Below, one piece after another: positions 17,312 through 25,712 of a stretch of DNA of 39,410 nucleotides (position 1 is the first letter of the stretch; each line of letters opens with the position of its first letter). The stretch covers positions 1 to 39,410 of the forward strand of contig JBILNK010000014.1 of the NCBI GenBank assembly GCA_044375105.1, written 5' to 3'. This stretch comes from JBIKLM01 sp044375105 (GTDB taxonomy: Bacteria; Planctomycetota; UBA1135; GCA-002686595). Position numbers and translations under genes: made by a program. The notes beneath the pieces are model-generated. The model had not been told where the DNA came from. It made no database searches and saw nothing but the letters and a program-made list of their open reading frames with translations.

Positions 17312-17863
17312 CGGGCGCAGGGCAGGCATCCGGCCCCCCTGGAGGCGCGCGGAACCGCACGAGCCGAACCCTCCGGGCGGCCGATGCGCGCCGCCGGCGG
17401 GGCAGGTGGCCAGAGCGGGCCGGCTGCGCATCGGACAGCCCCCACGCGTCCCTGCGCCCGCACGGCGAGCCGCGCAGCCCCGGGGCCAGCGAGATCCGCT
17501 TGGCCAGCAGCGGCCAGGCTCGCCGAACCGGGCCGCAACGAAGCCGCCTGGCACCACGCCCCGGCCCATGCGAAAGCAAGCGGCCCCCCTCCTGGGCCAC
17601 GCGATGTCGCCCGGGGCCGCGGAGGCATGGGGCCTTGCGCCGCCGGGCCAGGCCTCGCGAGCCGGATACGGCAACCAGACCCAGCGGGGCAACGGCCTGC
17701 GCTGCCGGGCCGCAGGCGTTAGGTTTCACGACCTGGAGCCTCCTCCCGCTCCCCTCGGGGGGTCGGGACGTTTCCTCCTCGAGCGCCTCCGACCTCCTCT
17801 GCGCGGCCTGGCTCGCGATCGAATCCACCGATCTACACCGTTCCTCCCCCACGGAACACGCCC

Positions 17864-19360
17864 GTGCCCCAAAGCCAACCTTCTGCGCTGTCCGTCGAAG
17901 TTCCCGCGCTCGTCGGACAGCCCGCCCGGCAGACCGGTTGGCTGACCGATGTTTGGCTCGCGTGCCTGCTGGGCCTGCTGACCGCGAGCGCCGCTTGGAC
18001 GCTGCGCTTCGATTTCCTCCAGCAGGACGGCGAGAAGATTCTGAGCCTCTTCACCGCGCCTTGGCACGCGAGGCCCCACTGGTATCACGTGCTGCACCTC
18101 GAGACCGCCCGCGCGCTCGGTCTGCTCGGGCTGTCTCCTTACGATTCGCTGCGCGCAACCTCCGCGCTCTACGCGGGTGTGTCCGTCGCAGCCCTGGCGG
18201 CCTTGTTCGCCGCGTCGGTGCGAGGCTCCTCGAAATCGCCCCACGCCGCCTGGGTCCTGCTGCTCTGCACCCCGGCGTTCTGGTTCCATGCCCGCCTGAT
18301 CGAAGTCCATACCGCACAGCTCTTCGGCGCGGTGCTGGTTTCGTGGGCCGCTTGGCTCGCCGCGAAACAGGGCCTGCTCCTCCGCGGGCTGCTCGTGTTC
18401 GCAGGCGTTTCGCTGGGCGCCCTCCTGCACCGCGCCAATCTCCTGCTTGCAGCGCCCCTGGCGGCCGCGCCGGCGATCCGTGCTTGGATGGCCGGCCGCA
18501 CCCCACCGCGGGCAGGCTCCCGCAGCCCCGCAAGCGGAGGCGAGCCCGATGCGCGGACAACGGATTTGAACCGCCTTGGCTTCCCGTCCCGCTATGCCCA
18601 GCCCCTGGCCAACCTGGCGGGCGCCCTGCTGGCGCTTCCGCTCCTGCAATGGGCCTGGAGCGCCTCCAGCATGGGGCCAGAAAAAGGGGCCTGGGAGATG
18701 AACCTCTGGCTCCTGGTTTCTTTTTGGAAGGGGATCTCCGCGCAGTTCCTGTGGAACGACCTGCTCTTCGGCCTGCCCTGTGCGCCCCTGGTGCTGGTCT
18801 CTGCTGCCACGCTGCTCATGTCCGCGCCCAAGTCCCTGTCCGAATTCGAACTGTTCTCGATCCTCGCGGCCGTGTTCTTGGTGTGCTTCTACACGCTCTT
18901 CGGGGAGACGACCCGCGGCGGCTACATGCTCGGCATCGCACCCGCGGCGTGCGGGGCCCTGTCGGCCTCCTTACGCGCTTGGCCCGCAACTCAGGGCAGC
19001 CGCTGGCTGCGCCCAGCCTTCGTCGGCACCTGCCTGGCCGGTGCCTGGGTGGCTGTGGCCCATAGCGAGCCGGAGGCCGGCCCGCCCCTCGAGCAGGCCA
19101 TGCGGCTCAAGCGCGAGGGGCTGCGCGCGCTGCGCGAGGAGCTCGGAGTCCCGATCTGTGTCTTGAGCTCTGACCCGGCCGAGCAGGTGGTGAATGGTCA
19201 GATCGAGGGGTTGTACGAGATCTGCTTATTCCCGATCCTGAAGACGTCCAGCCAGGCAGGCCATGCGCTGCCGGATGTGATCGCTTCGACGCAGGCTGCG
19301 GTGATCGCCAGGCTGAGGCCTTACGGGCTGCCGGTCCTGCTGACCGGAGCGACGGAATAG
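17864..19360 (+). CDS. Polytopic membrane protein, GT-C-like (unproven), ending at a suspicious TAG
   Basis: A 498-residue inner-membrane protein with about ten hydrophobic segments, for example VWLACLLGLLTASAAW (~30-45), SVAALAALFAA, AWVLLLCTPAFWF, LFGAVLVSWAAWLA, LLFGLPCAPLVLVSAATLL and LFSILAAVFLVCFYTLFG. The layout of an early soluble loop with acidic residues (FDFLQQDGEKIL) followed by many helices recalls PMT/ArnT-type lipid-linked glycosyltransferases, but no defining motif is present. The start is GTG 17864; no Shine-Dalgarno is seen. After the TAG at 19358 the same frame remains open for 44 more codons with coding-like G/C third positions (GLDFPLLAEAERLLEQLF) to a TGA at 19495, so the natural protein may be ~543 residues. 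Base composition seems slightly less extreme than in neighbouring genes. Function unknown. Confidence 0.72.
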   Translation: MPQSQPSALSVEVPALVGQPARQTGWLTDVWLACLLGLLTASAAWTLRFDFLQQDGEKILSLFTAPWHARPHWYHVLHLETARALGLLGLSPYDSLRATSALYAGVSVAALAALFAASVRGSSKSPHAAWVLLLCTPAFWFHARLIEVHTAQLFGAVLVSWAAWLAAKQGLLLRGLLVFAGVSLGALLHRANLLLAAPLAAAPAIRAWMAGRTPPRAGSRSPASGGEPDARTTDLNRLGFPSRYAQPLANLAGALLALPLLQWAWSASSMGPEKGAWEMNLWLLVSFWKGISAQFLWNDLLFGLPCAPLVLVSAATLLMSAPKSLSEFELFSILAAVFLVCFYTLFGETTRGGYMLGIAPAACGALSASLRAWPATQGSRWLRPAFVGTCLAGAWVAVAHSEPEAGPPLEQAMRLKREGLRALREELGVPICVLSSDPAEQVVNGQIEGLYEICLFPILKTSSQAGHALPDVIASTQAAVIARLRPYGLPVLLTGATE

Positions 19361-19904
19361 GGACTCGACTTCCCCTTGCTCGCGGAGGCCGAGCGCCTGT
19401 TGGAGCAGCTTTTCGTCGCGGAGCTCGGTGCAGAGCCCCGCTCCCTCGGTCCGCTCCGACTGCAGGTCCCTTCGCTCCCCCCCGTGGGTCCCTGAACGTG
19501 CCGCGCCGGAGCCCGCTGGACGGCTCACAGCCACATCGGCGAGCCCAGGAGCGAGGGCTTCCGCCGGGTCCCCAGCGGGGCCTCGGGCGCCCCCCAGACG
19601 GTCCGATGCGGCCCTGGCCCAAGGTCCGGAAGGCGCCGGCTCCGAGGGAGGCGGCGCCTCTGTCGAGTGCAGAGCGCCCCGCGCACACCCTGCCTATCGC
19701 TCCAACCCGCAATTCCGGAGGGTCGCCTCCCTGAACAGCGGCCGGACGCGGCCAGTTTCGCGCCGCTTGCGCCTTGGGATGCCCGAGTCATGTTCAGGCA
19801 CAACCGGCCCACGAACGGCGTCCCCCTGGTGTTGCTTGCTCCCCACGGTCGCCGCCGGAACCGGCCAGCGACCGGATGTTAGACTCAATTGGCTAGGCCG
19901 CCCG
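19361..19904. other. Region after the membrane protein: probable lost C-terminal codons, then noncoding
   Basis: The first 132 nt (19361-19492) continue the upstream reading frame with protein-like content and end in TGA at 19493-19495. The remaining ~410 nt have no convincing ORF and end in the extended -10 promoter of the lipoprotein gene. Confidence 0.5.
19877..19885 (+). promoter_or_regulatory. Extended -10 promoter (TGT-TAGACT)
   Basis: TG one base before TAGACT forms an extended -10 element. It ends 19 nt before the ATG at 19905, giving a predicted leader of about 12 nt. An extended -10 can work without a -35 box, and none is seen. Confidence 0.5.
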
Positions 19905-20564
19905 ATGTCGCGCTCTCAACGCACCGCCTCCGCCCGAACCGCTGGGGCTCCGCCTTGGGCGCGAGTCTTGGCCCTGCTGCTCACGCTGCCGATGCCGCTA
20001 GCGGGCTGCCGCGTGGCACCGCCCACTCCGGAAGCGTGGCTAACGGTGGGTTTTCGCAGCCCGGAGCAGACCTTCGCCACCTTCTGCACCGCGGTGGCGG
20101 CCGACCAGCCCGACCTCGAGTACCGCTGCCTGGGGGCCTACTTCAAGGAATCGAACCAACTGAACCAGCTCAGCTATCGCGAATTTCGCGCCGAGCTGGA
20201 GCGCCGCTGGCCGTGGGTCCGCGAGATCGCTAGCGCCGAATTGATCGAATCCGGCCCCCTAGAAGAGGGGGTTTGGCGCATCGCCGCGCGGGTCAAGTTC
20301 CTGTGGCGGATCCAGGAGTTCGAGGTACTGCTGCAGCGCGAGGACTTCTTCGAGCTCTACGCGGGACGCGAGCTGCTGCTGGATGGCGGATTCGACTTCG
20401 AGACCAACCTGAGCGCGGAGCCGGGCTCGGAACAGGTCGACCTTTTCGTGCCCACCCAGGCGCCGATCCCGAGCAGCGTCGACGGCCAGGCGGTCAGCGA
20501 GCTGCGGGTCGGGCGCGAGTGGAAGATCGCCGGGCTGCGCACCCTGGATCCCGAGACCGACTAG
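19905..20564 (+). CDS. Small lipoprotein of unknown function
   Basis: 219 residues from ATG 19905. The signal peptide is ARVLALLLTLPMPLAGC, with lipobox LAGC, so the mature protein starts at a lipidated Cys. The mature part opens with PEQTFATFCTAVAADQPDLEYRCL and continues with short helices and beta strands, a pattern that would suit an NTF2-like fold, but no family signature is certain. The frame is open upstream to 19428, yet the region before 19905 has no protein-like content, and the start is supported by the signal peptide and by the extended -10 promoter just upstream. Convergence or operon linkage is not apparent: the pyruvate phosphate dikinase gene begins 369 nt downstream with its own promoter. 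Confidence 0.78.
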   Translation: MSRSQRTASARTAGAPPWARVLALLLTLPMPLAGCRVAPPTPEAWLTVGFRSPEQTFATFCTAVAADQPDLEYRCLGAYFKESNQLNQLSYREFRAELERRWPWVREIASAELIESGPLEEGVWRIAARVKFLWRIQEFEVLLQREDFFELYAGRELLLDGGFDFETNLSAEPGSEQVDLFVPTQAPIPSSVDGQAVSELRVGREWKIAGLRTLDPETD

Positions 20565-20933
20565 GGAGCCCCGCGGGGAGCGCCGGCGCTGCGGAGCGAG
20601 GGCCGGCATGGGGCGCTCCAGCCAGCCCCGCTCCGTGCGGCTCCTTGGGCGTGAGGCGCCGCGGAGCTTTCCCTCCGGATCGCAGGCCTTCGGCAACCCA
20701 CGGGCACCGGACTGGCCAGCCGCCGGCTTCGCCCGCTCCGGATCCGGGCGGGCGGGCCCGGCCCCGGGGAAGCCCGCAGCTCGGCATTGGGCCGGCTGGG
20801 CCGCGGGCCCCCTCTGGGCCTGCCGGGGCCCTCCCAGCCGCTCCGCACGGTCCCCTGAGCCACCCTTGACGCCGGCTTTTCGAGACCGGGATAGGTTTTG
20901 GGAAGTCCTACCGGTTTCGGTGCCTCCACAGCC
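20565..20933. other. Intergenic region before ppdK
   Basis: The 369 nt hold short GC palindromes just after the lipoprotein stop (around 20571-20590) without a T-run and, at the right end, the ppdK promoter. No ORF is credible. Confidence 0.5.
20866..20897 (+). promoter_or_regulatory. Candidate ppdK promoter
   Basis: TTGACG at 20866-20871 matches five of six bases of the -35 consensus. The -10 could be GATAGG (spacer 18) or TAGGTT at 20892-20897 (spacer 20). TAGGTT fits the hexamer class seen at other genes in this window. The predicted leader is about 30 nt. Confidence 0.45.
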
Positions 20934-23768
20934 ATGAGCCCCCTCGAGCCTGCGGTCCCCTCCCAGCGTCGCCGCGCCGCGCCCGCCCCCCATCCCAGGG
21001 CCATCTCGAAGCGCCAGGTCTATCGCTTCGGGGACGGACAGGCGGACGGTTCCAAGGAGGACCGCAACCTGCTGGGCGGCAAGGGCGCCAATTTGGCCGA
21101 GATGTGCCGGCTGGGGCTGCCCGTGCCTCCGGGCTTCACGATCACCACCGAGGTCTGCACCCACTACCACCGGGCCGGCACCTACCCCCCCGAGCTGGCC
21201 GCGGAGGTCGAGGCGGCCCTGGCGGGCCTCGAGCGCTCCTCTGGCAAGGGCTTCGGCCAGGCGGACAACCCGCTGCTGGTCTCGGTGCGCTCGGGGGCCC
21301 GCGTTTCGATGCCCGGGATGATGGACACGGTCCTGAACCTCGGCCTCAACCACGCCACCGTGGCCGGCCTGGCCGCCCGCACCCAGAATCCGCGCTTCGC
21401 CTGGGATGCCTACCGGCGCTTCGTGCAGATGTACGCCGACGTGGTGCTCGAGGTGCGCGCCGCGAGCGACGAGGACGCGGATCCCTTCGAGGCGGCCCTC
21501 AGCGAGCTCAAGGCGCGCCGCGGCGTGCGCCACGACACCGAGCTTTCGGCGGAGGACCTGGAGGGCTTGGTGGCTGAATACAAGCGCCTGGTGGCCCGCC
21601 ATACCGGCCGGCCCTTCCCCGAGGAGCCCCGCGAGCAGCTCTGGGGCGCGATCGCGGCGGTATTCCGCTCCTGGGACAACCAGCGCGCCATCGCCTACCG
21701 CCAGATGCACCAGATCCCCGCCGATTGGGGCACGGCGGTCTCGGTCTGCACGATGGTCTTCGGCAACCTGGGCCCGAGCTCGGGCACCGGCGTGGCCTTC
21801 ACCCGCGACCCTTCGACCGGCGAGAAGCGCTTCTACGGCGAATACCTGATCAATGCCCAGGGCGAGGACGTGGTCGCCGGCATCCGCACGCCCGAACCGA
21901 TCGCCAAGCTCGAGCGCGAGAGCCCGCGGGTCTGGAAGCAGCTGATCTCGATCCAAAGGAAGCTCGAGAAGCACTTCCGCGACATGCAGGACATCGAGTT
22001 CACGGTCGAGGACGGCCGCCTATACATGCTGCAGTGCCGCGTGGGCAAGCGCACCGGCCCGGCGGCCGTGCGCATCGCCGTGGATCTGGTCAAGGAGCGC
22101 CTGATCCGGCCCGAGGAAGCCCTGCTGCGCATCGACCCCGAGACGATCACCCAGCTGCTCGCGCCGGTCTTCGACGAAGCGGCGCTGGCGGAGGCACGCG
22201 CCGGCGGCCGGCTGCTGACCCGCGGGCTCAACGCGGGCCCGGGCGCCGCCACCGGCCGCATCGCCTTCAGCGCCGCGCGCGCCGAAGCCATGGCCAAGGA
22301 GCACGGCCCCGACGGCAAGCCGACGCCGGTGGTGCTGGTGCGGGTCGAGACCAGCCCCGAAGACATCAAAGGCATGCAGGCTTCGGTGGGCATCCTGACG
22401 GCCCGCGGCGGCATGACCAGCCACGCGGCCCTGGTGGCGCGGCAGATGGGCCGCGTGTGCGTGGCGGGCGCCTCCGAACTCTCGATCGACCTCAGGGCCC
22501 GGCGCCTCGAGGTGGCCGGCCAGAGCTTCGGCGAGGGCGATTGGATCAGCCTGGACGGCACGCGCGGCGAGGTCTACGCCGGCGCCGTGCCCACCCGCCC
22601 CAGCGAGGTCCTGGCGCACCTGCTGGGCGCTCCGGGGCGCCGCGCAGCAGGCCGCAAGAGCCCCCTGCTGGCCGCCTACCTGCAGCTGATGGCTTGGGCC
22701 GACGAGCGCCGCAAGCTGCTGGTGCGGGCCAACGCCGACCAGCCCGATCAGGCCGCCCAGTCCGTGGCCCTGGGGGCCGAGGGCATCGGCCTGTGCCGCA
22801 CCGAACACATGTTCTTCGGGCCCGGCAAGATCGAAGCCGTGCGCGAGATGATCCTGGCCGAAGACGCCGCCGGTCGGGCGGAAGCCCTGGCCAAGCTCCT
22901 GCCGCTGCAACGCGAGGATTTCGAGGGCATCTTCCGGGCCATGCAGGACCGTCCGGTGACGATCCGCGCCCTCGACCCGCCCCTGCACGAATTCCTGCCC
23001 CACGACGCCCCCACCGTGGCCGCCCTGGCCGCTTCCATGGGCATCTCGAAGGCGCGCCTGTCGGCCAAGGTGCAGAACCTCGCCGAGCTGAACCCGATGC
23101 TCGGCCACCGCGGCTGCCGCCTGGGCATCACCTACCCCGAGATCACGCGCACCCAAGCCCGGGCGATCTTCGAGGCCGGCCTGGCGGTCAAGCGCCAGAC
23201 GCGCAAGGCGCCGCGCATCGAGATCATGATCCCGCTGGTCAGCACCGAGCGCGAGCTGGCCCTGCAGGCCGCCGAGATCCGCGCCGTGGCCGAGCAGGTC
23301 TTCGCCGAGCAGGGCCAGCGGCTCGAATTCCTGCTGGGCACGATGATCGAGCTGCCGCGCGCCTGCCTGGTGGCCGGCGAGATCGCCATCAGCGCCCAAT
23401 TCTTCTCCTTCGGCACCAACGACCTGACCCAGACCACCTTCGGAATCAGCCGCGACGACGCCGGCAAGTTCATCCCCACCTACGTGGAGCAGGAGATCTT
23501 CCCCCAGGACCCCTTCGCCAGTCTGGATCTCTCCGGCGTGGGCCGCCTGATGGAGATCGCCGTGCGCGAGGGCCGGCGCACGCGCCCCGATCTCAAACTC
23601 GGCATCTGCGGCGAACACGGCGGCGACCCGCGCTCGATCCACTTCTGCTCCGAGCTGGGGCTCGAATACGTCTCCTGCTCGGCCTTCCGTGTGCCGATCG
23701 CGCGCCTGGCCGCCGCCCAGGCCGAGCTGCGCCGCCAGGCGGGCCTGGCCGCGGCGAGCAAAGGCTGA
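20934..23768 (+). CDS. ppdK: Pyruvate, phosphate dikinase
   Basis: Interconverts pyruvate + ATP + Pi and phosphoenolpyruvate + AMP + PPi in the cytoplasm, linking glycolysis and gluconeogenesis. The 944 residues start at ATG 20934 (an upstream in-frame TTG at 20898 lies inside the promoter). The ATP-grasp domain opens with LLGGKGANLAEMCRLGLPVPPGFTITTEVC (~46-75), VSVRSGARVSMPGMMDTVLNLG (117-137) and FGNLGPSSGTGVAFTRDPSTGE (~276-297). The phosphohistidine domain has GGMTSHAALVARQMGR with catalytic His497. The C-terminal TIM barrel has GLCRTEHMFF, FSFGTNDLTQTTFG and GICGEHGGDP with catalytic Cys892. The length is slightly above the usual ~880 because of a 25-residue basic N-terminal extension. 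All catalytic residues are intact. Confidence 0.97.
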   Translation: MSPLEPAVPSQRRRAAPAPHPRAISKRQVYRFGDGQADGSKEDRNLLGGKGANLAEMCRLGLPVPPGFTITTEVCTHYHRAGTYPPELAAEVEAALAGLERSSGKGFGQADNPLLVSVRSGARVSMPGMMDTVLNLGLNHATVAGLAARTQNPRFAWDAYRRFVQMYADVVLEVRAASDEDADPFEAALSELKARRGVRHDTELSAEDLEGLVAEYKRLVARHTGRPFPEEPREQLWGAIAAVFRSWDNQRAIAYRQMHQIPADWGTAVSVCTMVFGNLGPSSGTGVAFTRDPSTGEKRFYGEYLINAQGEDVVAGIRTPEPIAKLERESPRVWKQLISIQRKLEKHFRDMQDIEFTVEDGRLYMLQCRVGKRTGPAAVRIAVDLVKERLIRPEEALLRIDPETITQLLAPVFDEAALAEARAGGRLLTRGLNAGPGAATGRIAFSAARAEAMAKEHGPDGKPTPVVLVRVETSPEDIKGMQASVGILTARGGMTSHAALVARQMGRVCVAGASELSIDLRARRLEVAGQSFGEGDWISLDGTRGEVYAGAVPTRPSEVLAHLLGAPGRRAAGRKSPLLAAYLQLMAWADERRKLLVRANADQPDQAAQSVALGAEGIGLCRTEHMFFGPGKIEAVREMILAEDAAGRAEALAKLLPLQREDFEGIFRAMQDRPVTIRALDPPLHEFLPHDAPTVAALAASMGISKARLSAKVQNLAELNPMLGHRGCRLGITYPEITRTQARAIFEAGLAVKRQTRKAPRIEIMIPLVSTERELALQAAEIRAVAEQVFAEQGQRLEFLLGTMIELPRACLVAGEIAISAQFFSFGTNDLTQTTFGISRDDAGKFIPTYVEQEIFPQDPFASLDLSGVGRLMEIAVREGRRTRPDLKLGICGEHGGDPRSIHFCSELGLEYVSCSAFRVPIARLAAAQAELRRQAGLAAASKG

Positions 23769-23973
23769 TCCAGGCGAGGCTCTCCCCCGCCCCCGCCCGA
23801 AGAAACCGCCCCAAAAAACGCTACACGCCGGCGCGGCAGGCGGCCGCGCGGCTTTGCGCATTCCCAAGCCGCGCGCTCGGGGTCGCCGTGGCCGCTGGAG
23901 GGCGGCCCAAAGGCCTGGGGACGGGCCGGCCTGATCGCTCGGGCAGAGCCCGCGTCCGACGGCGCTCAGCCCG

Positions 23974-25530
23974 TCACAGCTTGAGGCCGGGCTCCTGCAG
24001 ATCCAGCAGCATGCGCGTGATCAAGCGCGACACGCGGCGCACCTTGTCGTAGTCGATCAGGTCGGGCTCGTCGGTCGGCTGGTGATAGTCCACGTGCACG
24101 TCGGCGAACAGGAATAGCACGGGGATGCCGAAGGCCTTCTGGAAGCTGATCTGGTCCGAGCGGTGGTAGTAGTCATCGGCGCTGCGGAACTTGGGGAAGC
24201 CCTCGAGGGGCCCGTTCTTCTCGGCCACCCGCGCCAAGCCGTTGTAGATCTCGCCCATGGCCTGGGTCGGGGTCATCATCAGGTCGTCCGGGGCGTTGCG
24301 GCCGATCATGTCCATGTTCAGGTTGGCGACCAGCTTGGCGCCCGGGGGCAGGCTCGGCGCGCGGCACCAGGCTTCGCTGCCGAGCAGGCCCTTCTCCTCC
24401 GCGGAGACCCACAAGAACAGCACCGAGCGCTTGAGCGGCCCGTAGACCGTCAAGGCCTCGGCCACCGAAAGCATGCCCACGGTCCCGGAACCGTTGTCAT
24501 CGGCCCCGTTCCAGATCTCCTCGCCGAAGCGACCCACGTGGTCGTAGTGGGCGGACACCACGATCACCTCGTCCTTCAGCTTGGGGTCGCTGCCGGGCCA
24601 GAAGCCGGCCACGTTCTCGAGCTCGACCCTATGCTGGCCATTCGGATCCACGGCGCGCGCGCGGCGCTCGCTGAAGCGCACGCCCAGGCGCTGGCCCAGG
24701 GGCGGCGGCGCGCTGCGATCGAGGCCCGCCAGGGCGCACAGCTCGGCCGCGGCGCCGGGCCGCAAGACCAGGCAAGGGAACTCGCGGGAGCGTTTGGGAT
24801 TCTGTCCGGCGTCCTCCGGCTGCGAGCCGGAGATCCGCCCTTGGGCGAGCAGGTCGAGCAGCGGCCCGAAGCGCTTCTCGAGCAGCTCGTCCGGCACGTC
24901 CGCATCCGCGAGCAGCAGCAGCCCGGCGGCGTCCTTGAGGCGCGCCGTGTTGGCCCGGCTGTTGAGCGAGACCTCCAGCTTTTGGCGCGTGGGCGGCTCT
25001 TCGAGCTGGGCCCGTGAAAGGGGCGCGCACAGCCACAGCCCCTCGAGTTCGAGGCCCTTGAGGTCCTCCTTGGTGCCCGCTCCCACCCAGGCCAGCTCGC
25101 CTTCGCTGACCTGATCGGCCGCGCCGCGCTCGCCGGGAAAAAAATAATCGGCGCCCGGATGGAAGCCCAGGCTCAGGCTCTGGCCCCCGACCTCGCGGGT
25201 GGCGCTGGCGCCGCAGCCGTCGAGATCGAGCGCCCGCCAGGGCAGTTCGTAGCGGTAGAGGTAGGAGTCGCCGTTGCCGGGCGCCAGACCGAGGCGCTCG
25301 AGGCGCGCCCGGATGAAGCGCGCGGCCACGCGCTGCTCGGCGCTCGGGGAGTCGCGGCCGGCCATTTCGTCGCTGGCCAGGAAGAACAAGTCGGCCCGCA
25401 GGTGCTCGGCGCGGATCGAATCGAGGGCCTGCTCGGCGCGCTTCTTTTCGCTCTGGACCGGGCTCGCCGGAGCCTCTGCGAGCCGAGCCGAAAGCGGAGA
25501 CCCGCCGGCATGGGCGGGTTGGGAGAGCAT
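23974..25530 (-). CDS. M28-family metallopeptidase (aminopeptidase) with PA-like insert
   Basis: A zinc-dependent exopeptidase of 518 residues. The di-zinc ligands are all visible: His328 (SAHYDHVG), Asp344 (NGADDNGSG), Glu379 with general base Glu378 (VSAEEKGLLGS), Asp407 (LNMDMIGR) and His483 (DVHVDYHQPTDEPD). An N-terminal stretch DLFFLASDEMAGRDSPSAEQRVAARFIRARLERLGL is typical of the family. A long insert (about 100-310) corresponds to a protease-associated domain position. Family members are usually secreted, but the N-terminus here (MLSQPAHAGGSPLSARLAEA) has no clear signal peptide, so either the protein is cytoplasmic or the true start is not visible. ATG 25530 is the only plausible start in this frame. 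It lies 182 nt downstream of the sigma-factor gene. Confidence 0.93.
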   Translation of the reverse strand: MLSQPAHAGGSPLSARLAEAPASPVQSEKKRAEQALDSIRAEHLRADLFFLASDEMAGRDSPSAEQRVAARFIRARLERLGLAPGNGDSYLYRYELPWRALDLDGCGASATREVGGQSLSLGFHPGADYFFPGERGAADQVSEGELAWVGAGTKEDLKGLELEGLWLCAPLSRAQLEEPPTRQKLEVSLNSRANTARLKDAAGLLLLADADVPDELLEKRFGPLLDLLAQGRISGSQPEDAGQNPKRSREFPCLVLRPGAAAELCALAGLDRSAPPPLGQRLGVRFSERRARAVDPNGQHRVELENVAGFWPGSDPKLKDEVIVVSAHYDHVGRFGEEIWNGADDNGSGTVGMLSVAEALTVYGPLKRSVLFLWVSAEEKGLLGSEAWCRAPSLPPGAKLVANLNMDMIGRNAPDDLMMTPTQAMGEIYNGLARVAEKNGPLEGFPKFRSADDYYHRSDQISFQKAFGIPVLFLFADVHVDYHQPTDEPDLIDYDKVRRVSRLITRMLLDLQEPGLKL

Positions 25531-25547
25531 CGGGGTCGGGGGTCGGA

Positions 25548-25553
25548 AACCTA
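25548..25553 (-). promoter_or_regulatory. TAGGTT -10-like hexamer before the M28 peptidase gene
   Basis: On the minus strand TAGGTT ends 17 nt before the ATG at 25530, predicting a leader of about 10 nt. No -35 box is recognised. Confidence 0.35.
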
Positions 25554-25712
25554 GCCCCCCATGCGCAGCGGGGGCGCGACGATTTGGAGGCCGGTGTTTT
25601 CCTGGTTCGAGAGCGGCCTGGGCCCGCGGGAGCCGAGGCGTCCCGGCGCGGGCGAGCCGGGTCCGAAGCGGGCCAAGATCCGCCGGCCGCCGGGGCGCCT
25701 AGGGGACCGGGA

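Larger units (their letters stand above)
17026..17863. other. Divergent intergenic region
   Basis: The ~840 nt between the divergent lipoprotein and membrane-protein genes hold the lipoprotein's -10 hexamer at the left end and the inverted repeats at 17221-17239 and 17291-17311. The open frames in it have Ala/Arg/Gly/Pro-rich translations and no recognisable domain, and I treat them as noncoding. Confidence 0.5.

Noticed and set aside
16198..19065. A 955-codon plus-strand frame across the lipoprotein, spacer and membrane protein genes
   Set aside because: It crosses two recognised genes in other frames and has no domain of its own.
20259..23867. Minus-strand frames of 571 and 615 codons opposite ppdK
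   Set aside because: Antisense to a complete pyruvate phosphate dikinase with all catalytic residues.
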